64,000 nt of DNA from Pedobacter nanyangensis (GTDB lineage: Bacteria > Bacteroidota > Bacteroidia > Sphingobacteriales > Sphingobacteriaceae), in contig NZ_QMHO01000016.1 of assembly GCF_003313505.1 (NCBI RefSeq), positions 1 to 64,000 on the forward strand, written 5' to 3'. Under the pieces are notes generated by a model. It was not told the origin of the DNA. It saw only the letters and a program-made list of their open reading frames with translations, and ran no database searches. A program made the translations under genes and the position numbers. Within the stretch, counting starts at the first letter, position 1. The number at the start of each line of letters is the position of its first letter. Shown in pieces: positions 33,461-40,730 of this stretch.

Positions 33461-34861
33461 ATGAATACTGCCGAAGAATTTTTATTAAAAGCCGATGAAA
33501 AGGCCTTCGATGTTCCGCACCGTAACACCATTAACTATAATATTGGGAAGTATAACGTGGCGGTGGCTCGTGGCTTGTCGAAATTTGAAAATTTAGAGGT
33601 ATCAAAACGTAGGGCGCACGTTACCAAATGGCGGGTGATGGAAAATTTGGACAAACTTTTACCTGAGTTTGAATCGAATTTCCAGAAACGTGGCGGCAAG
33701 GTGATTTGGGCCAATGATGCTGCCGAGGCGCAAAGGGAAATTTTACAGATTATCCAACGTGCGGGAGGTAAAAGTGTCATCAAATCCAAATCGATGACGA
33801 CCGAGGAGATTCATTTGAACGAGTTTCTGGAAAAGCACGACATCGAATCGTTGGAAAGCGATTTGGGCGAATATATTGTGCAGTTACTGGGGCAGGCACC
33901 GTACCACATTGTAACACCTGCCATGCACCTGAGCAAGGAAGATATTGCCAAGCTATTTCACGAGAAATTTGGAACACCCCTGGATGCTACGCCCGAGCAG
34001 CTTACCCAAAAAGCCCGTGAACTGCTTAGGGAGAAATATTTAACGGCAGATATTGGCATTACCGGAGGCAATTTCCTGATTGCCGACACGGGAAGCATTG
34101 CTCTTACCGAAAATGAAGGCAACGCCAGACTGACAACCACCTTTCCCAAGGTACATATTGCCATTGTTGGTATCGAAAAATTGGTGCCCTCCATTACCGA
34201 CCTGGATTTATTTTGGCCCCTGCTTGCCAGCCATGGCACTGGACAAAACCTTACCGTTTACAATACCATTTTAAGCGGCCCAAGGCAGGCCAACGAAACT
34301 GACGGCCCCGAAGAAATGTATGTGATTTTGTTGGACAACGGCCGCACCAACCTGTTGGCGCAAAAGGAACAGCGCCAAGCTTTGTACTGTATCCGTTGCG
34401 GGGCTTGTTTAAATGCCTGTCCTGTTTACAAAAATATTGGCGGCCATACTTATAATACCACTTATAGCGGCCCCATTGGCGCTATCATTACCCCACATTT
34501 TAAGGGCATGAAAGAGTTTAAGCACCTAAGCTATGCTTCGAGCCTGTGCGGAAAATGTTCTGAAGTTTGCCCGGCAAAAATTGATATCCATAAAATGTTG
34601 CTGCTTAACCGCAGAGATGCGGCAGCGGCCAACGAAAACACCACCACCGAAAACATGGGCTGGGATATTTGGAAAAAGGGCATGAAGAAGCGCTCATTTA
34701 TGGATTTTTTCAGTGGTAAGATGAAGAACTTTTTTCTCAAAACCTTTTTCAGGAAAGGTTGGGGAAAATATCGGGAAATGCCCGAAATAGCGCCCAAATC
34801 TTTTGCCAAACGCTGGGAAGAACATCAGAAAAAGCAGGAAAAAGAACTGGGTTCCCTTTAG
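33461..34861 (+). CDS. lutB: LutB-type lactate utilisation iron-sulfur protein
   Basis: This 466-residue protein of the LutB/YkgF family is the iron-sulfur subunit of the LutABC L-lactate oxidation complex. The N-terminal LUD domain (about residues 60-300) contains ITGGNFLIADTGSIALTENEGNARL. A two-cluster ferredoxin-like part follows, with CIRCGACLNACPVYKNIGG and CGKCSEVCPAKIDIHKM binding two 4Fe-4S clusters. The C-terminal tail is basic (KKGMKKRSFMDFFSGKMKNFF). Neither lutA nor lutC is adjacent: a secreted unknown lies upstream and a 2-oxoacid dehydrogenase downstream. They are either elsewhere or missing. Confidence 0.92.
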   Translation: MNTAEEFLLKADEKAFDVPHRNTINYNIGKYNVAVARGLSKFENLEVSKRRAHVTKWRVMENLDKLLPEFESNFQKRGGKVIWANDAAEAQREILQIIQRAGGKSVIKSKSMTTEEIHLNEFLEKHDIESLESDLGEYIVQLLGQAPYHIVTPAMHLSKEDIAKLFHEKFGTPLDATPEQLTQKARELLREKYLTADIGITGGNFLIADTGSIALTENEGNARLTTTFPKVHIAIVGIEKLVPSITDLDLFWPLLASHGTGQNLTVYNTILSGPRQANETDGPEEMYVILLDNGRTNLLAQKEQRQALYCIRCGACLNACPVYKNIGGHTYNTTYSGPIGAIITPHFKGMKEFKHLSYASSLCGKCSEVCPAKIDIHKMLLLNRRDAAAANENTTTENMGWDIWKKGMKKRSFMDFFSGKMKNFFLKTFFRKGWGKYREMPEIAPKSFAKRWEEHQKKQEKELGSL

Positions 34862-35001
34862 TTTCCTTTGCTTTCTTAGCCTCACCGTTCCTTTATTAGC
34901 GGCAAGTTTTTAACCACAAAATCCCAAACTTAAAAACTAAGATTTGCATTCCATCGCTGGCAACTTAATTGCTATATTTACTGCAAACCAATATCAACCT
35001 T

Positions 35002-36978
35002 ATGCAGTTCGACAGAAAGCAAAAAACCGATTCGGAGCTCCTATCCATCTACAGGCATTTACTTTTCCCACGCTTAATTGAAGAGAAAATGCTGATTTTG
35101 CTTAGACAAGGCCGAATAGGTAAATGGTTTTCGGGCATTGGACAGGAGGCCATTGCGGTGGGCAGTACTTTGGCCATGCAAAACAACGAATATATTTTGC
35201 CCATGCACCGCAACCTTGGTGTTTTCACTACCAGGGGCATCAGCTTAAAAAAGCTAATGGCCCAGTGGCAGGGCAAACTTAATGGCTTTACCAAAGGCCG
35301 GGACCGGTCGTTCCATTTTGGCACACAGGAATACAAAATTATAGGTATGATTTCCCATTTAGGGCCTCAAATGGCCTTGGCCGATGGCATTGCCCTAGCT
35401 GATTTAATAGGTAACCAGCCCAAGGCTACACTGGTTTTTACTGGCGAAGGCGCTACCAGCGAAGGCGATTTCCATGAGGCCATCAACGTGGCCGCTGTTT
35501 GGAACCTTCCGGTTATTTTCCTGATCGAAAACAACGGCTATGGCCTTTCAACCCCTATTAACGAGCAATATCGATGCAAGCATTTGGTAGATAGGGCTGT
35601 AGGCTACGGCATTGAAGGCGTGCAGTTGGATGGCAACAATATTTTAGAGGTTTATGATAGGCTATCTGAGCTGGCTCGGGATATCAGGGAAAATCCCCGG
35701 CCGGTACTGGTGGAGTGTTTAACGTTCAGGATGCGTGGCCACGAAGAAGCATCGGGCACCAAATACGTGCCACAAGAGCTTTTTGATGAGTGGTCGAAAA
35801 AAGATCCGCTCCGCAATTTTGAGGAATATCTTTTGGAGCAGTATATCCTCACTGAAAATACCATCAGCGAAATTAGAAAGGAGTTGAAGAAGCAGATAGA
35901 TCGTGAAGTTGAAGAAGCCTTTGCCGCGGAAGAACCTCAGGCCAATGCCGCACATGAATTAGATGACATGTATGCTCCTTATGATACACCGGCATTTCCT
36001 CCAGCTGCCGCCGCCTCAGAAAAAAGGTACTTAGATTCCATTACCGATGCACTAAGGATAGCCATGCAACGGCACCATAATTTGGTGCTGATGGGCCAAG
36101 ACATTGCCGAGTATGGTGGTGCATTTAAAATTACCGAAGGTTTTGTAGCTGAATTTGGCAAAGCAAGGGTGCGTAATACACCTATTTGCGAATCGGCCAT
36201 TGTTGGTGCCGGCTTGGGACTTTCTATTAATGGCTACAAAGCAATGGTAGAAATGCAATTTGCCGATTTTGTGAGCGTGGGCTTCAACCAAATTGTAAAC
36301 AATCTTGCCAAAACACATTATCGCTGGGGAGAAAAAGCCGACGTGGTGGTGAGAATGCCTACGGGTGCCGGTACCGGTGCCGGCCCTTTCCATTCGCAAA
36401 GCAATGAGGCTTGGTTTACCAAAACTCCAGGTTTAAAGGTTGTTTATCCGGCATTTCCTCATGATGCCAAGGGATTACTACTGGCAGCCATTGAAGATCC
36501 CAATCCGGTGATTTATTTTGAACATAAGTATTTATACAGGAGCTTAAGCGGCCTGGTTCCAGAAGGTTTTTACACGATGGAAATAGGAAAAGCAAATCTG
36601 TTGACGGAAGGGCAACAGCTTTCTATCATTACCTATGGTCTTGGTGTGCACTGGGCTTTGGATTACCTGAAGGAAAATCCCCAGATTTCGGCAACGTTGG
36701 TGGATTTAGTGAGCTTACAGCCTTGGGACAAAGCAACGGTGGCCGCAGCAGTGAAAGCTACCGGGAAAGTACTGATTTTACACGAGGACACCCTTATTGG
36801 TGGCTTTGGAGCCGAAATTTCAGCCTGGATCAGTGAGCATTGCTTTGAATACTTGGATGCTCCAGTAATGCGGTGCGCAAGTTTGGACACCGCTATTCCA
36901 ATGTGCAAGGTTTTGGAGGATGATTTTTTGGCAAAGGCCCGATTAGCACAAACAATTGTAAAATTATTGTCTTATTAA
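35002..36978 (+). CDS. Fused E1 alpha/beta subunit of a 2-oxoacid (branched-chain type) dehydrogenase
   Basis: This 658-residue thiamine-diphosphate enzyme has the alpha and beta chains of E1 in one polypeptide. The alpha half (about 1-320) has the TPP/Mg motif GEGATSEGDFHEAINVAAVWNLPVIFLIENN, entered here as GEGATSEGD and IENNGYG, plus RMRGHEEASG. The beta half (about 335-658) has LVLMGQDIAEYGGAFKI, RVRNTPICESAIVGAGLGLS, EMQFADF and ILHEDTLIGGFGAEISAWI. It decarboxylates a 2-oxoacid and acylates an E2 lipoyl domain. The branched-chain type is the best guess. E2 and E3 are not nearby. The ATG at 35002 replaces an upstream in-frame TTG at 34969. Confidence 0.93.
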   Translation: MQFDRKQKTDSELLSIYRHLLFPRLIEEKMLILLRQGRIGKWFSGIGQEAIAVGSTLAMQNNEYILPMHRNLGVFTTRGISLKKLMAQWQGKLNGFTKGRDRSFHFGTQEYKIIGMISHLGPQMALADGIALADLIGNQPKATLVFTGEGATSEGDFHEAINVAAVWNLPVIFLIENNGYGLSTPINEQYRCKHLVDRAVGYGIEGVQLDGNNILEVYDRLSELARDIRENPRPVLVECLTFRMRGHEEASGTKYVPQELFDEWSKKDPLRNFEEYLLEQYILTENTISEIRKELKKQIDREVEEAFAAEEPQANAAHELDDMYAPYDTPAFPPAAAASEKRYLDSITDALRIAMQRHHNLVLMGQDIAEYGGAFKITEGFVAEFGKARVRNTPICESAIVGAGLGLSINGYKAMVEMQFADFVSVGFNQIVNNLAKTHYRWGEKADVVVRMPTGAGTGAGPFHSQSNEAWFTKTPGLKVVYPAFPHDAKGLLLAAIEDPNPVIYFEHKYLYRSLSGLVPEGFYTMEIGKANLLTEGQQLSIITYGLGVHWALDYLKENPQISATLVDLVSLQPWDKATVAAAVKATGKVLILHEDTLIGGFGAEISAWISEHCFEYLDAPVMRCASLDTAIPMCKVLEDDFLAKARLAQTIVKLLSY

Positions 36979-37141
36979 GCTAGATTTTCCGATATCATTT
37001 TTACCACCTTAATATCTTAAATAGAAAGGACCCGTAACATTTACCTAAAGAGAGCGTTAAGTTAAATGATGAGGGCCTGTAATGAGCGTTATTAGATGAT
37101 GGTCTACGGCATAAAATTATCCATTTATAGCACTTAACGAG

Positions 37142-37166
37142 AAAATGTGACTTTTTTTCACATTTT
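37142..37166. promoter_or_regulatory. Inverted repeat upstream of the XRE regulator gene
   Basis: AAAATGTGA (37142-37150) and TCACATTTT (37158-37166) are perfect 9-bp arms around a T-rich 7-base spacer, 50 bases upstream of the ATG at 37217. The position and symmetry suit an operator for the downstream helix-turn-helix protein. A hairpin terminator is the alternative. Confidence 0.45.
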
Positions 37167-37216
37167 GTGTATCGATGAAGTTGTATATTTAGTTGATTTA
37201 CTACAAAGACGCTTTT

Positions 37217-37513
37217 ATGAATGTTGGTAAAATCTTAAGGAAGCTAAGACAATACAAAGGAGTAACACAAGAAAACATTGCCACATTTTTGAATCTGGAA
37301 AGGTCTGCGTATTCCAAATTGGAGCAAGACAAAACCATGTTAAGGCTTGATACCGCTAAACTAATTGCTGTTTTTTATGGTTTTGAACTGCACTACCTCA
37401 TTTTGTGCATGGAATACGACCACTACCTGAACAATCCTACCACGCTTAGGCTAATTAAAGCACAAAAAGACAAAGAAGCCAATTTTGCCAGACAGGTAGC
37501 TTATTCAGCATAA
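37217..37513 (+). CDS. XRE-family helix-turn-helix regulator
   Basis: This 98-residue protein is almost entirely one XRE/Cro-type domain: VGKILRKLRQYKGVTQENIATFLNLERSAYSKLEQDKTMLRLDTAKLIAVFYGF spans residues 3-56 (key blocks GVTQENIATFL and ERSAYSKLEQ). A short C-terminal part follows that may mediate dimer contacts. The ATG at 37217 is used rather than a TTG at 37193. The last 13 bases overlap the end of the convergent SprT-like gene. The palindrome 50 bases upstream is a candidate autoregulatory site. No toxin partner is visible, so it is not obviously an antitoxin. Confidence 0.88.
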   Translation: MNVGKILRKLRQYKGVTQENIATFLNLERSAYSKLEQDKTMLRLDTAKLIAVFYGFELHYLILCMEYDHYLNNPTTLRLIKAQKDKEANFARQVAYSA

Positions 37514-38103
37514 ACTTCTGCCAAGGGATTAAAAAGATAAACCCTCCCATTATCCAAACAAGTGCACCGATATCGTTTTCTGATCTGATCTCCCTTTTGG
37601 AATTTACGACCGTCTTTTAACGTGAAGGTACTATGGATGGGCAGCTGCTCCACATGCAGGGTTTCTTCCTGTACGTCATATTTTTTCAGGGCACGGGCCA
37701 ATGTTAGATCGGTACAGCTGGAGGCCGCCGGATTATTCAGATAGGCCACAATCCCTTGGTTTACATCAGCCGGAAAAATCTCCAAATCAAAAAAAGGCTT
37801 CATCATCCTTTTGAAATTGCTCTTCCACTCTGCGCCGTGCGGCTTCACCTTATTTTTATGGTCGTTCCAAGTAAGAAGGTGTGCAAACTCGTGCACCGTG
37901 GTAACCAAAAAGGCGTAGGGGTTTAAATTGTTGTTAACGGATATTTTATGGCCACTCCCCTTAAACGGATGACGATAATCGCCTAGTTTACTCCTCCGGT
38001 TTTTGGATATCTTAAATTCGCATTGAAAGTAATCAATCCATTTAGCAATAATAGGTGCGGCGGCAGGTGGCATATATTGCGCTAACACTTCTTTTTTATC
38101 CAT
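37501..38103 (-). CDS. SprT-like zinc metalloprotease-domain protein
   Basis: This 200-residue cytoplasmic protein of the SprT-like family has the metal-binding motif HEFAH in VTTVHEFAHLLTWNDH, preceded by the family block YRHPFKGSGHKISVNNNLNPYAFL. A C-terminal small domain has two Cys in RYRCTCLDNGRVYLF. Eukaryotic relatives such as Spartan cleave DNA-protein cross-links. The bacterial role is not settled. It lies 87 bases downstream of feoB on the same strand and may share its transcript. Confidence 0.85.
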   Translation of the reverse strand: MDKKEVLAQYMPPAAAPIIAKWIDYFQCEFKISKNRRSKLGDYRHPFKGSGHKISVNNNLNPYAFLVTTVHEFAHLLTWNDHKNKVKPHGAEWKSNFKRMMKPFFDLEIFPADVNQGIVAYLNNPAASSCTDLTLARALKKYDVQEETLHVEQLPIHSTFTLKDGRKFQKGDQIRKRYRCTCLDNGRVYLFNPLAEVYAE

Positions 38104-38190
38104 GGAAGAAATCGGTTGTATGATACAGCCCTAACAGATATTTGATGATACTCGTTAAGCTAATGCGTTTACATTGGCCAATATAGCAAT

Positions 38191-40314
38191 TTACTTTAAA
38201 AGCTGGTAGGCCATAAGTGCGGCCACATAGGCCATCGCCGTCATATAAACCAGCTGGATGACCGGCCACTTCCACGACTTTGTTTCGCGATAAACGACAG
38301 CCACGGTGCTCATACACTGCATAGCAAAGGCATAAAACAGCATCAGCGAAAAGGCGGTGGCAAAAGTGAATATCGGCAAACCTGTTTGAGGATCTTTAGC
38401 TGCGCCAATTTTGTCCCGCAAGCGCATTTCTCCGCCGTCATCATCAGCGCCCTCAACACTATAAATGGTTGCCATAGTGCCTACAAAAGCTTCTCGGGCC
38501 GCAAAAGACGTGATTAAAGCAATACCAATTTTCCAATCATAACCTAATGGCTTAATCATTGGCTCAATGGTTTGCCCCAATAAACCGGCGTAAGAGTTTT
38601 CTAGCTTTTCAGCGGCTCTATCGCGCTCCAGGGAAGCCAGTTGCACTGTATCGGCAGAGGTTGCTTCGATACGGTCATATTTGGCATCAATGGCTTCAAA
38701 ACGTTTGGCCGGCCCGTAGGTAGACATTACCCACAGAATGATGGAAATAGCGATGATGACCTTACCTGCTTCCAGCACAAATGTTTTTGATTTCTCGTAC
38801 ATCGTAAATAATACGTTTTTCCAACGAGGCATACGGTATACCGGCAGTTCCATAATGAAATAGGAACGCTCTTTAGCCTTAATGATGAACTTAAAAACCG
38901 CCGCAACCAAAACAGCCGCAACGATGCTGATGAAGTACATCGCCATCAGGGTTAATCCCTGTAGGTTAAACAGGCCCCACACTTTTTCATCGGGCACCAC
39001 CAAAGAAATCAACAGGGTATAAACCGGCAATCTGGCTGAACAGCTTACCAGGGGCGTAACCATAATGGTAATGATCCTATCTTTCCAGCTTTCGATATTA
39101 CGGGCACTCATGATAGAAGGCACCGCACAGGCTATGCCACCAATCATGGGCACTACGGATTTACCACTTAAACCAAACTTGCGCATGACCTTATCCATCA
39201 TAAAGGTTACCCTGGCCATATAACCAGTATCTTCCAAAATGGATATCAGTGCAAAAAGGATGGCAATTTGCGGGATAAAGATCACGATACCTCCTAAACC
39301 AGCTACCACCCCATCCATCAGCAGGTCGGTTAACACGCCTGGCGGCAAATGTTCATGCCCTTTTTCTGTAAGCCAGGCAAAGCCGCCTTCAATTAAATCC
39401 ATGGGTACCGAAGACCATGAAAAAATGGCATTGAAAATGAAAAAAAGGATAAGAAAGAAGATCACGAAGCCCCAAATCTTGTGCGTAAGTACGGCGTCGA
39501 TTTGATCGGTAAACGTAAACTTCCTTTTAGCACCGGTATCTACAACAACATCACTTAAAATTTTGCCCAAATGCCGGTATCTGGCCACGGTTTCGTCGCC
39601 TTGTAGCTTTACCGTGTCAAAACCATTACCTATTTCAATGGCTTCAATTTCCTCCTGTTCCTTGTCTGTAAAAAATGCCAGGTGCTCATGTTGGTGCAGC
39701 ACTTGCAGGGCATAGTAATCGTTATTGGTGCCTATTTTTTGTTTAATGGCCTCTACGGCTTCGGGGGCAAAGCTTTTGGCTTCGATACTACTGGTTTGTG
39801 TAGCCAAGGAAGTGGTTTGCGCAATCGCCTGCTTTAAGGTATCCAAACCTTCAGCCTTTCGGGCTGAAATGTTGACCACTTGTACTCCAAGTCGCTCCGA
39901 CAGCTTATCAATGTCAATGCTGATCCCCTCTTTTCGGGCCATATCAGCCATGTTAAGTACCAGTAACATTGGGATGCCCAAATCGGCTACCTGCGAAAAC
40001 AACAACAGGTTGCGGCGTAAATTGGTAGAATCGGCCACCAGTACAATTACATCGGGGTGGCTACTGTTATTTTTGTCGGCTAGTACCTGGAAAACAATAC
40101 TTTCATCCTTACTTTTGGGGTATAGCGAATAAGTTCCCGGCAAGTCAATGATCTCGGCAATTTTACCCGAAGGCAATTTGCAAAAACCGGTCTTTTTATC
40201 AACGGTAATTCCAGGGAAATTTCCAATTTTTTGATTTAATCCTGTTAGAAGGTTAAATAAGGTAGACTTTCCGGTATTCGGATTTCCAACTAGCGCAACT
40301 TTTAAATCAGCCAA
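38191..40314 (-). CDS. feoB: Ferrous iron transporter FeoB
   Basis: This 707-residue inner-membrane Fe2+ transporter has an N-terminal G domain with GNPNTGKSTLFN (G1), FPGITVDKK (G2), DLPGTYSLYP (G3), NMAD (G4) and ISARKAEG (G5). A helical guanine-dissociation-inhibitor-like part follows. The membrane domain has the Gate regions SCSARLPVYTLLISL and IPQIAILFALISILEDTGYMARV. The length is normal for FeoB. feoA lies 4 bases upstream, giving the usual feoAB pair. No Fur box was clearly seen in front of feoA. Confidence 0.96.
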   Translation of the reverse strand: MADLKVALVGNPNTGKSTLFNLLTGLNQKIGNFPGITVDKKTGFCKLPSGKIAEIIDLPGTYSLYPKSKDESIVFQVLADKNNSSHPDVIVLVADSTNLRRNLLLFSQVADLGIPMLLVLNMADMARKEGISIDIDKLSERLGVQVVNISARKAEGLDTLKQAIAQTTSLATQTSSIEAKSFAPEAVEAIKQKIGTNNDYYALQVLHQHEHLAFFTDKEQEEIEAIEIGNGFDTVKLQGDETVARYRHLGKILSDVVVDTGAKRKFTFTDQIDAVLTHKIWGFVIFFLILFFIFNAIFSWSSVPMDLIEGGFAWLTEKGHEHLPPGVLTDLLMDGVVAGLGGIVIFIPQIAILFALISILEDTGYMARVTFMMDKVMRKFGLSGKSVVPMIGGIACAVPSIMSARNIESWKDRIITIMVTPLVSCSARLPVYTLLISLVVPDEKVWGLFNLQGLTLMAMYFISIVAAVLVAAVFKFIIKAKERSYFIMELPVYRMPRWKNVLFTMYEKSKTFVLEAGKVIIAISIILWVMSTYGPAKRFEAIDAKYDRIEATSADTVQLASLERDRAAEKLENSYAGLLGQTIEPMIKPLGYDWKIGIALITSFAAREAFVGTMATIYSVEGADDDGGEMRLRDKIGAAKDPQTGLPIFTFATAFSLMLFYAFAMQCMSTVAVVYRETKSWKWPVIQLVYMTAMAYVAALMAYQLLK

Positions 40315-40318
40315 AATA

Positions 40319-40534
40319 CTATTGAATTATAATTACGGCAGCTTCGGTTTTACGTAAACAAAGTTGATATCCAGCTACACGGATAGCGATAGGGTCGCCT
40401 AGCGGTGCACATCGCTCCACTTCAACCTCTTCGCCTGGAAGGCAGCCCATCTCCATCAACTTCACCGCCATTTCTGCATCGGTAAATGAAACTATGGTAC
40501 CTTTTTGTCCTGGATTTAATTGCGAAAGTTTCAT
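40319..40534 (-). CDS. feoA: FeoA domain protein
   Basis: This 71-residue SH3-like FeoA protein has the family pattern LSQLNPGQKGTIVSF, MEMGCLPGEEVEVERCAPLGDPIAIRV and YQLCLRKTEAAVIIIQ. It is thought to bind the cytoplasmic side of FeoB and tune iron transport. It is the first gene of a feoAB operon. The region upstream (40535-40684) should hold its promoter. Confidence 0.94.
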   Translation of the reverse strand: MKLSQLNPGQKGTIVSFTDAEMAVKLMEMGCLPGEEVEVERCAPLGDPIAIRVAGYQLCLRKTEAAVIIIQ

Positions 40535-40684
40535 ACAAAATCTTTATTTACGAGCATAAAAAACCGTATTCGGTGCCCAAAAAAACTGCCGCAAGTTAGT
40601 CCTTATTTATATCAAATCCAAATAAGCGAGTGTAACAAAAAGGTAAAAGCTTGCCAGAGTGCCCAGTTGGTTCATTTCAAGCAA

Positions 40685-40710
40685 AAAAGAGCTCCAAATG
40701 GAGCTCTTTT
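40685..40710 (-). terminator. Rho-independent terminator after the outer-membrane protein gene
   Basis: AAAAGAGCTCC (40685-40695) and GGAGCTCTTTT (40700-40710) form a perfect 11-bp stem with a 4-nt loop. Read on the minus strand it is followed by six T. It lies 20 bases beyond the stop of the gene that ends at 40731 and separates it from feoAB. Confidence 0.85.
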
Positions 40711-40730
40711 CATGATGATTTATATCAAGT

